This document shows, in pieces, positions 7,975 to 17,038 of a DNA stretch of 35,848 bases (positions are counted from its first letter, which is position 1; each line of letters opens with the position of its first letter). The translations under genes were made by a program, and so were the position numbers. This DNA is from an uncultured Collinsella sp. (GTDB lineage Bacteria; Actinomycetota; Coriobacteriia; Coriobacteriales; Coriobacteriaceae). Below the pieces are notes generated by a model. The model searched no databases. It saw only the letters and a list, made by a program, of their open reading frames with translations, and was not told the origin of the DNA. The DNA is taken from positions 1 through 35,848 of the forward strand of contig CATYLC010000022.1 of assembly GCA_958408685.1 (NCBI GenBank), read 5' to 3'.

Positions 7975-9189
7975 TTAGCAAGTGGGGTATTCGCCTTCCC
8001 AGACGATGCGACGGTACTGATCCGGATCGGTGTCACCTTCCGTGGAGAAGCAGAGCACGGAGCTCGTCTTATCCAGGCCGATGAGCTCCTTGAGCTCGGC
8101 GTACTCAGGATCGAGCATGAGGGTCTCGACCAGGCCAGTGGTCACCGCGCCGGACTCGCCGGAGATGACGCGCGGGTCGCCCTTCTCGGGGGCGCCCAGG
8201 GTGCGCATGCCGCGAGCGGTGACCCAGTCGGGGCAGGACACGAAGGCGGTGGCATGGTTGCGCAGGATATCCCAGCCCAGGATGTTGGGCTCGCCGCAGC
8301 ACAGACCGGCCATGATGGAGGGCATGTCACCGTCCACGATACGCGGATCGCCGTCGCCGGCGGCAGCGCCCTTGTACAGGCAGGCGGCCGGAGCGCACTC
8401 GACCACGACGAAGGTGGGCGGGTTATCGGGATACAGGTTGGTGAAGTAGCCCACCACGGCGCCGGCGAGCGAACCCACGCCAGCCTGGACAAACACGTGC
8501 GTCGGGCGGTTGATGGCCATCTCGCGCAGCTGCTCGGCAGCCTCGGAAGCCATGGTGCCGTAGCCCTCCATGATCCAAGACGGGATCTTCTCGTAGCCCT
8601 CCCAGGCGGTGTCCTGAACGATGACGCCGCGCTCGCAGGCGTCGGCCTCGGCGGCGGCCATGCGCACGCACTCGTCGTAGTTGACCTCTTCGATGGTCAC
8701 CGTTGCGCCCTCGGCGGCGATGTTATCGAAGCGGGGCTTGGTGGAACCCTTGGGCATGTGAACGACGGCCTTCTGGCCCAGCTTGTTGGCAGCCCATGCC
8801 ACGCCGCGGCCATGATTGCCGTCGGTAGCGGTAAAGAAGGTGGCCTGGCCAAAGTCCTTGGCAAGCTGATCGGAGGTCAGGTAATCGAAGGTGCACTCGG
8901 CAACGTCCTTGCCGGTCTCGTCGGCAATGTAGTTGGCCATGGCAAACGATCCGCCCAGAACCTTAAAGGCGTTGAGGCCAAAGCGATAGCTCTCGTCCTT
9001 AACGCACAGGTTGGACAGACCCAAGCGCGCAGCCTGACCGTCCAGGCGGGCAAGCGGGGTGACGGTATATTGAGGGAACGACTGGTGGAAGGCGCGGGCC
9101 TTCTTCACGTGGTCGAGGCTCATGATTCCCAAGTGCTTGTCATCGCTCTTGGGCATCGTGTTGCCCGCCCACTGGATCTTATCGGCCAT
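7975..9189 (-). CDS. dpaL: Diaminopropionate ammonia-lyase
   Basis: 404 residues matching DpaL/YgeX, a fold-type II PLP enzyme that converts 2,3-diaminopropionate to pyruvate and two ammonia. The PLP lysine lies in GLNAFKVLGG (K76), close to the E. coli position, and the substrate-binding ATDGNHGRGVAWAA follows at about 120-133. A glycine-rich phosphate cradle, VQAGVGSLAGAVVGY, is near 230-245. AAGGAG precedes the ATG at 9189. This is the first gene of the left minus-strand series and the committed exit to central metabolism. It diverges from a PAS-type regulator across 277 bp with two palindromes. The family call is strong. Confidence 0.94.
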   Translation of the reverse strand: MADKIQWAGNTMPKSDDKHLGIMSLDHVKKARAFHQSFPQYTVTPLARLDGQAARLGLSNLCVKDESYRFGLNAFKVLGGSFAMANYIADETGKDVAECTFDYLTSDQLAKDFGQATFFTATDGNHGRGVAWAANKLGQKAVVHMPKGSTKPRFDNIAAEGATVTIEEVNYDECVRMAAAEADACERGVIVQDTAWEGYEKIPSWIMEGYGTMASEAAEQLREMAINRPTHVFVQAGVGSLAGAVVGYFTNLYPDNPPTFVVVECAPAACLYKGAAAGDGDPRIVDGDMPSIMAGLCCGEPNILGWDILRNHATAFVSCPDWVTARGMRTLGAPEKGDPRVISGESGAVTTGLVETLMLDPEYAELKELIGLDKTSSVLCFSTEGDTDPDQYRRIVWEGEYPTC

Positions 9190-9281
9190 ACGGTGAACTC
9201 CTTAAGTCCTCTCTTGCCGGCCCCCGCATACGCGTTTCAGCCCGATCCCATTCACACGGCTGAACTTTTATGTGGATGCCA

Positions 9282-9296
9282 AACAAAAAGTTTGTT
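9282..9296. promoter_or_regulatory. Palindromic operator candidate, site 1 (AACAAA-N3-TTTGTT)
   Basis: AACAAA AAG TTTGTT is a perfect 6-3-6 palindrome 93 bp upstream of the dpaL start. The same palindrome recurs at 9333-9347, 51 bp centre to centre, near five helical turns. Both sit in the divergent region between dpaL and the PAS regulator. The likely binder is the adjacent regulator; this is inferred. Confidence 0.55.
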
Positions 9297-9332
9297 AGCA
9301 CTGTTCTATCACACTTTTTGATTGGCAAACCT

Positions 9333-9347
9333 AACAAATTGTTTGTT
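9333..9347. promoter_or_regulatory. Palindromic operator candidate, site 2 (AACAAA-N3-TTTGTT)
   Basis: AACAAA TTG TTTGTT has the same half-sites as site 1 and differs only in the 3-bp centre. It is 120 bp upstream of the regulator start at 9467. Flanking bases (CTAACAAA here, TTTGTTAG at site 1) extend the symmetry between the two sites. Confidence 0.55.
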
Positions 9348-9466
9348 GCCGTAATCGGTACTTTTTTGCCGCCGAACGGTCATGAATTGCCTTGTTGATG
9401 GATTTGTTTGCGGTCATGTGTGGTTTATGGCACAGTGAGCCCAAACTAATTTTTAGGAAGGCACCT

Positions 9467-10120
9467 ATGACCCCCGCACAGATTGAGTTTTATAAGCGCC
9501 TTGCACACGGCCTGGCGCTCCAATTTGGCCCCAACTGCGAAATCGTCGTCCACGATCTGGAGACCGAGGACGTGGACCACTCCATCGTAGTGATCGAAAA
9601 CGGCCACGTCAGCGGACGCAAACTGGGTGACGGCCCCAGCCATATCGTGTTTGAGTCCATGCACGAGGGCGCCACCGACGTACACGACCGCGAGCCGTAC
9701 CTCACTAAAACCGCTGACGGCAAGCTGCTCAAATCGTCGACGATCTTTATCCGCAACGACGAGGGCAAGCCCGTCGGCATTTTGGGCATTAACTTTGACA
9801 TTACGCTCATGAAGGCTTTTGAGCGCTCGCTCGATGCCTTTACCGGCACCGGCGGCACGGGCTATACCGAGCCCGAGCCCATTACCAAGAACATCGGCGA
9901 CCTGCTCGAGGACCTGCTGCACGAGTGCGAGCAGTTTGTGGGCAAGCCCGCGGCACTCATGACCAAAGACGAGCGCATTCGTGCCATTGGCTACCTCGAC
10001 CGTCGCGGTGCCTTCCTCATTTCCAAGTCGAGCGAGCGCGCCTGCGAGTTCTTTGGCATCTCCAAGTACAGCTTCTATAGCTACCTCAATGAGGCCAAGG
10101 CGGCGGCCGGCGACAAGTAG
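9467..10120 (+). CDS. YheO-type PAS/HTH transcriptional regulator 1
   Basis: 217 residues from the ATG at 9467, which has AGGAAG just upstream. Residues about 10-115 form a YheO-like PAS domain (EIVVHDLETEDVDHSIVVI, NGHVSGRKLG, KSSTIFIRNDEGKPVGILG). The C-terminal 60 residues are a helix-turn-helix of the DauR/YheO type (RRGAFLISKSSERACEFFGI, then SKYSFYSYLNEA). Such proteins are cytoplasmic ligand-sensing regulators. It diverges from dpaL, and two palindromes lie between them, so control of dpaL-ygeY-ygeW is likely. The regulator at 31171-31827 is a clear paralogue. The ligand, perhaps a purine or its product, is unknown. Confidence 0.87.
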   Translation: MTPAQIEFYKRLAHGLALQFGPNCEIVVHDLETEDVDHSIVVIENGHVSGRKLGDGPSHIVFESMHEGATDVHDREPYLTKTADGKLLKSSTIFIRNDEGKPVGILGINFDITLMKAFERSLDAFTGTGGTGYTEPEPITKNIGDLLEDLLHECEQFVGKPAALMTKDERIRAIGYLDRRGAFLISKSSERACEFFGISKYSFYSYLNEAKAAAGDK

Positions 10121-10243
10121 GCACTCGCCTGGATTGCCCCTCCCCTTTTGGGCGCGAGTTCTGGAAAGCACGAATCCAAGACCGGGCCGCCTGGGAAGTT
10201 CCATATAATCGATGTCATTGGTATTTCGAAAGGATGGGACAGA

Positions 10244-11230
10244 ATGGCGTTAAGCAAGGCATCATGCACCGGTCGCGGATTGATTCCGGCAATTGGTGGA
10301 CATGTGCACCACATGTTCGATGAGAGTGAAGACGACCTGTTTTCGCTGAGCCTTGACGACGTGATGAATGATCACCCGTGGACCGCCGACGAACTCATGA
10401 GCGGCGGGGCTCGCCCGTCAAGCCCCGATCCCGCACTTGCGCCTAAGCCCGCATCTGCGCCGACTCTTGCGCAGTCGCCTGTTTCGACGCCCGCGCCTAC
10501 GCCCGCACCCACTTCGGCGCCCACGCCCGCTCCCCGCCCCGCAAGCGACCCGTCCGAGACGGCGGCATTTCTCGCTGCAGCGACGCAGGGCAAATCGGCC
10601 GACAGCACCGTTATGTACAGCGCCCAGCAGTTGCCAGTTCCTGCGGCACGCAAGCCTCCGGTCGCAAGGCTCGATGAGCCCGTTGCCCATCAGGTTGCCT
10701 ACGATTCCTGGGCTGCAGCCGATCTGGATGAGACCTCTACCGGCATGCCGGCGCTCGACGTTCCAGTTAACCCGCTTTTTGCCGCCAACACGAGCGCCGC
10801 GGACTATGAGGGCGGTGCGGCATATTCCGATTATTCCGATGGCTATGCTGGCACCAGTCGCATCGAGACCGAGGATTATGGCACCGCATCGAGCGATTAT
10901 CTCAACGATCCGTACGTTGCCACGCCCGCACCGGAATATGACCCGGAGGCCGCGTCCGCGCCGGCGTATACCAAAAGCACGGGCGAAGAGCGCTTCGCCG
11001 ATTATTACGCCGAGGAAAAGGCGCTGCGTTTCTCGGAATTTCCGCAGGCAGTCAAGGTTGCCTTTATCGCCATTATCATTGCCCTGCTCGGTGTCATTGC
11101 GTTTGAGGGATTCCAGCTGTTCCGCGGCCCCACCCAAGCGGAGTCGGAAACCCAGCAAAAAGAGGACGATAACCAGTACCTGGACATCAACACCCTCAAG
11201 GGCGACCCCAACGACGAGGACGACGAGTAG
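10244..11230 (+). CDS. Proline-rich single-pass membrane protein of unknown function
   Basis: 328 residues from the ATG at 10244; AAAGGA lies 9 bases upstream and a TATAAT box at 10204-10209. No family was recognised. An acidic N-terminal part (about 20-50) is followed by an Ala/Pro-rich linker with repeated APTPAP-type units (about 70-110). Next comes a Tyr/Asp/Ala-rich low-complexity stretch, then one hydrophobic helix (VAFIAIIIALLGVIAFEGF, about 272-290), and an acidic tail ending in EDDE. There is no signal peptide, so a cytoplasmic N-terminus anchored by the C-terminal helix is likely. It marks the left boundary of the accessory region. A role in envelope or division cannot be assigned. 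Confidence 0.75.
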   Translation: MALSKASCTGRGLIPAIGGHVHHMFDESEDDLFSLSLDDVMNDHPWTADELMSGGARPSSPDPALAPKPASAPTLAQSPVSTPAPTPAPTSAPTPAPRPASDPSETAAFLAAATQGKSADSTVMYSAQQLPVPAARKPPVARLDEPVAHQVAYDSWAAADLDETSTGMPALDVPVNPLFAANTSAADYEGGAAYSDYSDGYAGTSRIETEDYGTASSDYLNDPYVATPAPEYDPEAASAPAYTKSTGEERFADYYAEEKALRFSEFPQAVKVAFIAIIIALLGVIAFEGFQLFRGPTQAESETQQKEDDNQYLDINTLKGDPNDEDDE

Positions 11231-11301
11231 CGAGGGCTGAAGGCGGCCGCAGGATCCCGCATCCAGCACCAGCTTCTAAGTGCTGTTTTGTCATCCAGCT
11301 A

Positions 11302-11353
11302 CACTTTTCCGAAGTTTTAAGGTGTCTATTTCGGCACTTTTCCGGATTTTATA
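11302..11353 (+). promoter_or_regulatory. Direct repeat and -10-like box upstream of the small ORF
   Basis: CACTTTTCCGAAGTTTTAA (11302-11320) is repeated imperfectly as CACTTTTCCGGATTTTATA (11335-11353), 33 bp apart. The second copy runs into TATACT (11350-11355), which ends 12 bases before the ATG at 11368. That spacing would give a very short or absent leader. Confidence 0.35.
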
Positions 11354-11367
11354 CTCTGTCCCTCCAG

Positions 11368-11661
11368 ATGCGCTTTACGGTGCAGGCGTTGGAAGAAGGG
11401 CCATGTGCCGCTGGCGGCCCACATGTTCTGCAGATCAAGCTGCTCGGAGACGACTCGCGCGAGCCGTCCAGCTGGAAGCTCTTTGCCGACGGCGCGTGCG
11501 TTGCGGACGGATCCGGCGCCTTTGCCCGCGAGTGCTTCTGCGAGGGCGCCGAGGTGTTTCTGGACCTGTGCCGCGACGCCGTACGCGCGACCGAGCTGTA
11601 CCAGTGGAGCCAGAGGGAGTACGAGCTGCTGAGTGCGGCCCGCAGGATCGTAAGGGTGTAG
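11368..11661 (+). CDS. Small protein of unknown function
   Basis: 97 residues of unknown family. The third codon positions are strongly G or C like those of the neighbours, which supports real coding. The sequence is mixed alpha/beta, with LQIKLLGDD, WKLFADGACVADG and a C-terminal helix containing ELYQWSQREYELL. Four cysteines cluster in the middle (residues about 46-68), two of them as CFC. There is no Shine-Dalgarno sequence; TATACT sits 13 bases upstream, so translation may be leaderless. It converges on the DUF262 gene, with a hairpin between. Alternative starts upstream in frame cannot be excluded. Confidence 0.5.
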   Translation: MRFTVQALEEGPCAAGGPHVLQIKLLGDDSREPSSWKLFADGACVADGSGAFARECFCEGAEVFLDLCRDAVRATELYQWSQREYELLSAARRIVRV

Positions 11662-11699
11662 ACGGGCGGACGAGCCATCGACGATTTTGAGCTGGCAAG

Positions 11700-11722
11700 G
11701 GCCGGGAATTAGATTCCCGGCC
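11700..11722. terminator. Hairpin between convergent genes
   Basis: GGCCGGGAAT pairs perfectly with ATTCCCGGCC around a 3-base loop. It lies between the stop of the small plus-strand ORF (11661) and the stop of the DUF262 gene (11729), so it can serve both strands. No long U-tract follows on either side. Confidence 0.5.
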
Positions 11723-11728
11723 TTCAAC

Positions 11729-13852
11729 CTAGCACTGCTTTATGAGATCGAGCACCGCAGGAATGTCATCGGCGTTCCGAAGCGCAACGTAAGTGGGTAA
11801 GCCCGGGCCAAATCCGCCCTGTGCGCGTTTGTCCTGACACATGTCCTCTGGATCAATTAGGTCGTCCACGCTCTTTGCCAGGCCAACGGCGATCCAACCA
11901 CCGTTGCTGGTCCTGCCTTCTAGCACGGCATGCAGTTTTCGCTTGCCCGACCTGAGTCCTACATAGTACTTGGCTATATAGGACTCCCACGAAGGGTTAC
12001 CACTCAGAACAGACTCGCGCACCTCATCGAAAAGCTTCTGGTTGAGCCCACCTTCGGCAAAGGTGGGGTGATTCTCCTGCAGAGTCCAGATAGGAGCCTC
12101 ATCAGACTCCCCGCGAGAAGGACGGTACTTGTCGACGACGTCTGCCGGAAGGTCGGGATATTTCCATATCTCACACGCCTCTTTCGCCAGCTCGTCCGCG
12201 CGCTGTCCAATCTCTTCCTCACCCCATTTTTCACGCGAGGCGATCGACTTGTTCAGGTAGAGCGGACTGCACTTAAATCCGACGTCAGGCAGATTGAGCT
12301 TGTCCGAGAACGACCGGTTTGAGTACTCCTGGTTGTAGCCCGTCAGCGTAAGATTTCCCAAGTTGTTGCACAGCCTGTCGTGGACGTCTTCCCAGTTCTC
12401 ACCAAGCGATTCCTTCCAGCCGTGCTCATCATCGATCGTCTGGGGCATGATGTGCTCGATCTGGTAATCGTCGGCTGAGATGGACTCCTTCGGGTGGTGC
12501 CAGTTCTCCATGCGTTCCAGGTAATAGCGCTTTTTAGAGAAGCGGTTGTAGCAGTCACGCGTCTTAAACTCCTCGACAAAATGCTCGTCTGTCGGAAAGT
12601 ATGCGGTCATACCGCTGCTGTGGATAAGGAGCATCGCCGTAACGTACTCCTCGATATCGTCCTGCTGCTCGAGATTGCGATACATGCCGGCAAAGAAATT
12701 ATTTAGGCCCGTGGTAAGTCTGCCGCAAACCGCTCGCCTGAACAGAAACGACTCGATAGTCTCGCAGATACGTAAAAACGCATTGCGGTCTAGTCCATTC
12801 CCCTCGTAAACCGAATAAAGCAACATTAAGAGGGGCCTTATCTGCTTCACGTCGAGGCTTACGATTCTGCCGAACACTCGGCGCAGTCCGTCGTCCTTCT
12901 CCTTACCAAGGAACAGACTGGCGTATCTATGTGCATACCCTCGCAGCTCCTTAAGCAGGCCCTCGGTGTCACCATCGTAGTCGTCGGCGAAATAGCGCTT
13001 AAACTCGTAGTAGGCCTCGTTCTCCTTCGGCATCCTATTGGGAACTTTAAGCCACAGCCAGTACCAGATAAATGCATTGAACTCGTCCTCGCCGCCTTTT
13101 CCGAACAAGCACTCGAGTGGATGCCAATAACCCTCATAAAGATTGGTCTGTTCGTCGTTGGGAAGCGACATTAGAACGTAGTTACGGATGAGGTCAATGG
13201 GCGTGAGCGGCTTGCCCTTGGAGTTCATGGACTCAAATATGAGCTGGGCATTATCAACGCCAGCGGTGAGCTTAGTGTCGATGACCTGCACGCGGTTTAG
13301 CCCCGCCCAAAGCCTTGCAGGGTCGAATGATTTCCCGTGCATCTTTTCACGGAAGAACGCATGGTTTTCGACAATGCGATCCGATTTTTCATCTGGCACG
13401 GGAGCCCCAGACACGATGGAGAACAGCGTCTCCTTATCGTCCTGCGAGAGCACCAGCTTGTAGCGTGCCAGACCGTTGTAGTCGTCATCGTTAAAGAGGT
13501 AATTTTTCCTCAGCGCCGAGATTTTGAGGTCGCCAAGGAAGCCAGCCTTGTCGGGGTTGCTCTCCAAATAGTCAGCCAAAGCTGCAATCATCAACGAAAA
13601 CGTCGTCATGCGCTGCTGTCCGTCAATCAGAAGCACGCGCGAAATGCTCGTGGCAGAGCTCTCGGACTCGGGGATATAAAGCATTGACCCCACGAAGTGC
13701 GATACGCCATCACGACCCGCTCGCATGACGTCATCCCAAAGCACCTCGCACTCTTTTACACTCCACGAGTAAATTCGCTGGTACACGGGAATGACGAACT
13801 GCATCTTCGCCACGCCCATAAGGTCGAGTAGATTTGCCTCGGTTGCTTTCAT
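11729..13852 (-). CDS. DUF262/DUF1524 (GmrSD-like) nuclease
   Basis: 707 residues with the layout of GmrSD-type type IV restriction enzymes and relatives. DUF262 is N-terminal, with IPVYQRIYSW (21-30) and the NTP-site motif DGQQRMTT (77-84). The DUF1524 His-Me nuclease is central, with IEHIMPQ (465-471), NLGNLTLTGYN (497-507) and N512. The C-terminal 110 residues resemble a DUF5655-type domain (FDEVRESVL, then GGWIAVGLAKS). GAGGAG precedes the ATG. Such proteins typically cut modified or invading DNA. Base composition looks less GC-rich than the purine genes, suggesting acquisition. Whether it acts alone or with the neighbouring genes is unknown. Confidence 0.85.
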   Translation of the reverse strand: MKATEANLLDLMGVAKMQFVIPVYQRIYSWSVKECEVLWDDVMRAGRDGVSHFVGSMLYIPESESSATSISRVLLIDGQQRMTTFSLMIAALADYLESNPDKAGFLGDLKISALRKNYLFNDDDYNGLARYKLVLSQDDKETLFSIVSGAPVPDEKSDRIVENHAFFREKMHGKSFDPARLWAGLNRVQVIDTKLTAGVDNAQLIFESMNSKGKPLTPIDLIRNYVLMSLPNDEQTNLYEGYWHPLECLFGKGGEDEFNAFIWYWLWLKVPNRMPKENEAYYEFKRYFADDYDGDTEGLLKELRGYAHRYASLFLGKEKDDGLRRVFGRIVSLDVKQIRPLLMLLYSVYEGNGLDRNAFLRICETIESFLFRRAVCGRLTTGLNNFFAGMYRNLEQQDDIEEYVTAMLLIHSSGMTAYFPTDEHFVEEFKTRDCYNRFSKKRYYLERMENWHHPKESISADDYQIEHIMPQTIDDEHGWKESLGENWEDVHDRLCNNLGNLTLTGYNQEYSNRSFSDKLNLPDVGFKCSPLYLNKSIASREKWGEEEIGQRADELAKEACEIWKYPDLPADVVDKYRPSRGESDEAPIWTLQENHPTFAEGGLNQKLFDEVRESVLSGNPSWESYIAKYYVGLRSGKRKLHAVLEGRTSNGGWIAVGLAKSVDDLIDPEDMCQDKRAQGGFGPGLPTYVALRNADDIPAVLDLIKQC

Positions 13853-14304
13853 TTGCGGTTGTCTCCTCTTTCTTGTTTACGCCGTTTGCAGTCAGTCCCC
13901 CACTGAGCGGAGGGTGCCAAAGACGAGAGCATCGAAGCACAGAAGCAACCGGGATGCTCATATCGTTAGATTTTACAACGCAAGCAAACGCTTACGCCGT
14001 CAGGGTGGCGCGCGATCGCTGCGCGCCACTCCCCAAAATCATACGATGTCAAAAGACTGACACTTGTGTATGCCTTTTGACATTGCCACGGACTTACGGG
14101 TTTCTTGTCTCATATGCCAAGAGCGGATATCTAGATCGCTGCCCCTCCCGCCCAAAGGAGCTCGACAAGAACTGATCGAAGGGCAAATCAGACATCGAGC
14201 AAGTCGCCGACATGCTCATCGCGCCTCGCAAAAAGATGGGCAAACACGGGACCATCTTAAGCGGTGGCGATGATGACACGGAATTGCAGCCGAATCGCCC
14301 CGAC
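13853..14304. other. Gene-poor gap with two perfect inverted repeats and a possible gene remnant
   Basis: No intact gene is visible. GTGGCGCGC (14005-14013) pairs with GCGCGCCAC (14021-14029). ATGTCAAAAG (14046-14055) pairs with CTTTTGACAT (14074-14083) across 18 bases. At 14176-14304 a plus-strand frame opens right after a stop with a protein-like run that includes SDIEQVADML and KKMGKHGTIL; it may be the debris of a lost gene. Confidence 0.4.
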
Positions 14305-16664
14305 CTATTCGCCACCCGATGCTGGCAAGCTGTTGAGCGGCTCGCTCTCACCGGCGGCACCAAGGCGCTTCTGCATCTTCTCGATCTGCTTAAGGGTCGA
14401 AGTCAAATACCCAAGACCCTTCTTCAACTGCTTAAGCAACCTGCCATTCCTGCGGTCCCCCTTTCCATTCTCCTTCTCGACATCCTCCTCAACACCAGCG
14501 ATGCTGCGCTGCACGGCCTCGGCCGCCTTCTGCACCAAAATGGCTCCCTCATGCGGGCAGCGGTCAGTTGCCACATCAAGAAATGCGAGAAGCCTTGAGC
14601 ATTCAACGAGCACGAACTGCGCATAGTCCTCCCCCATCGACGCCGCCAGGGCAACGCCGCTAGAACCCAAAAGGCCAAACGCAGCGCCGCCGCCAGCAAT
14701 TAAAGCGGTGCCACCGGCCATGCCCATGCCGCCGGCGGCCAAGGCGCCGCCGCCAGCAGCAGCAAGACTCGCATTGACGAGCGCAGCCCCGTGAAGGCCG
14801 ACAAACGAGCCTCCAAAGATACCGACAGCAATATCCGGAGCCAATGCCGCGGCCACTCCTCCTGTGCCCAGGGCCGCCGCCACGGCAATGGCGCCGCCTA
14901 CCAAGACCTTTGGCAATGTACCTGAGAGCTCACGGATATGCGCCCCGCATTGCTTCTCTAGGGAACGCACGGCGTCCAAATCAACCGCGTCTTGTCTCCT
15001 GGGAAATTCATCTTTAACCCAAGCCCCGCTCCCCTTCAAACCTTTGTATTCCTTCTTCTCTTCATCTCCTATCTGGAAATAGGGGCGAAACTCAACCAGC
15101 TCCTGAGCGATCAGCAAAGCGCGCACCTTGCCGCCTCGCTGCCGCGAAATAGCCTCAAGGGCTCCGTACGCATCTTCCTCGCTCAAAAAATAGCCGCCTG
15201 CATCAATGCCTAGGCCATCCGTGACCGAATCCTGCCACGCGCGGGCCCAGCTCCTCTTTTGCCCTTTGCGCACTTCGTTCTTCTCGTTCCCGCAGTCGTA
15301 GTTGATGGCGGCAAGCTTCAGCGAGAAGGCAATCCTCGTCGTCTCTCTATCTAGGCTATAAAAGTGGAATCCATCGAAGATATCCTGGCGGCGCCTGGCG
15401 CGCTCAGTCCAAGCCTCGGACATTTCCTCCGCCATATAGCCCCAGTCGGCATGGAGTGCAAACGCAAGGCGTCCAACTCCAACGTAGTTTATTCGCAAGA
15501 AGAACTTCTGGGCGAACACGACCTTGTTCCCCTCGCATTCGATACCCGCCCTGACCGCCGCCGTCGCCAGATTCGCCAGAACGAAGTACTCGAAACCGTG
15601 ACCATGCGAGTGAGGGCCCTGCTGTTGTAGGGCATGAAATGCGAAGCCTTGAGCTTGCGCAAGCCGGAGACATCACTCACTTCGCAACGTTCTAGCTCGG
15701 CCTTGAGCCTTGAAAGCATGTAGAGACAACGAACGATAACCTCGTTGGCCACGACTGCTGGCACCTGGCTTAAAGCTTGATCGAAAAGACCGACTTCCGT
15801 CCGAAGGTCGAAGCGAATGGGCTTGCCGTCCTCGGTTTTGAACGCCGTTCCGTTAAACAGCTTTGAGATCCATTGCTGAATGCGAATATCCTTGCCCTTA
15901 TAGGCAATCCGCATGTCTTGAAAAACAGGCAGGGAGGAGAGCTCCTTTAGCAGGGACAGCACAACGCCGGGAATACCCGTCCCCTTACCGGGGTTTGAAC
16001 TAGACCCCGCCATGTCGCTCACGAGATGCATTGCCCAGAACAGAGTGCCAAACGCGATCTTCTCTGGAACGTTCCTGCCTATAAGAGGGCGGTCAGGATC
16101 GAAGGCGGCGGCAGGCAGGTCAAAGGCGACAAACCGGCCGGCCGTATCGGTGCCATAGCCTTTGCACGTGAATTGCGAGAGGATCGAACACGCAAGGCCA
16201 ACCAAGCTCGGGTGGTGCGAGAAATCCCGCAGATGATGTTGGAGCCCGCCGCCAAACTCGGCAGTCAGCTTGTCCGCGGCAAGAGGAAACCCTTTCTCTA
16301 GAAAGCGAATAGCGTCTTCTAGAGTTGCATCCGCCTTTGTCATACCCGCAGACTTGGCAATCGTAAGAACGAATTTGCCAACCTTCTCGTCGCCCCACTC
16401 TTTGGCACCCTCTAGGTTGAAGTCTTTCTGCCACAGGATATTCAACGCGCCCGTGAGGAGCCCGCTAACGGCTGCAAGTTCATAGTCGAGCTTCGTAGCC
16501 TTTTCAGCCCGAGGGTCAAAATCAAAGAGGACCTCCTCCCCATCGGGAGCGTCCTTAAAACCAACCAGCACGGCGCTACCGTTCAGCGGCACAGATGCAA
16601 CTTTGGGCAGTTGAGGCATGGTGTAAACTATCTCGCCGCCACTAAAAACAAGTTCGTCTGCCAT
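14305..16664 (-). pseudogene. Large unknown protein with His/Asp cluster and glycine-zipper segment, split by a one-base frameshift
   Basis: Two minus-strand frames look like one 786-residue protein after a one-base loss near 15590-15615. The first frame is coding-like from the ATG at 16664 (RBS GGGAGGA) to about SRALTRM, then turns into Arg/Ser-rich nonsense ending at 15489. The second frame becomes protein-like from HGFEYFVLANLATAA at the same spot and runs to 14305, but has no good start. The N-terminal part has HHLRDFSHHP (143-152) and HLVSDMAGS (213-221), which look like a metal site. The C-terminal third has a long Gly/Ala hydrophobic stretch (KVLVGGAIAVAAALG onwards) that could insert in membranes, then a coiled tail. 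No known family was recognised. A sequencing error rather than decay is possible. Confidence 0.6.
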
Positions 16665-16729
16665 ACCAGCTTCCTCCCGCAAACGCGTAAAACTAGATTG
16701 CTCCACGCCGCCAAATCCCTCTCGTAGAA

Positions 16730-17034
16730 CTACTCGATAATCTCGATGATGCAGTTGCTCAGAACCTCGTCGGAACTGTTCACCTCTGGCAGCCTGTACG
16801 CCTCATTGTGAACGATAACGCGCGCAGCGTCACGGGTCTATGCCTGCCCATCCAGCGAATCATGTTAGCAAGCCGTTCTTCGACAATGGATGCCATCTCG
16901 GTGTCCATACTCTTGACCTGCCTGGTCTCGGCGGGCGTCAGCGTGTCCTTGAATAGCATCTCAAGCACAGCCCTCTGATGCTGATTCTGGAATCCTTCCC
17001 GCAACCATTCCTTCTGCTTACGCCCAATGGGCAC
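16730..17034 (-). pseudogene. Small unknown protein, apparently frameshifted
   Basis: The N-terminal frame starts at the ATG at 17034, 4 bases after the exonuclease stop. It reads as a helical protein (KEWLREGFQNQHQRAVLEML, then MASIVEERLANMIRWMGRHR). It then degenerates and stops at 16780. From about 16831 the adjacent frame carries clear protein sequence (DAARVIVHNEAYRLPEV, DEVLSNCIIEIIE) and stops at 16730. One added base near 16829-16845 would restore a protein of about 101 residues. It lies between the exonuclease and the large unknown gene and would be co-transcribed with both. Function unknown. Confidence 0.5.
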
Positions 17035-17038
17035 CCGC

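Noticed and set aside
15590..15615. Programmed -1 ribosomal frameshift
   Set aside because: No in-phase slippery heptamer and no clear downstream pseudoknot is visible; a second similar break in the neighbouring gene favours decay or base-call error.
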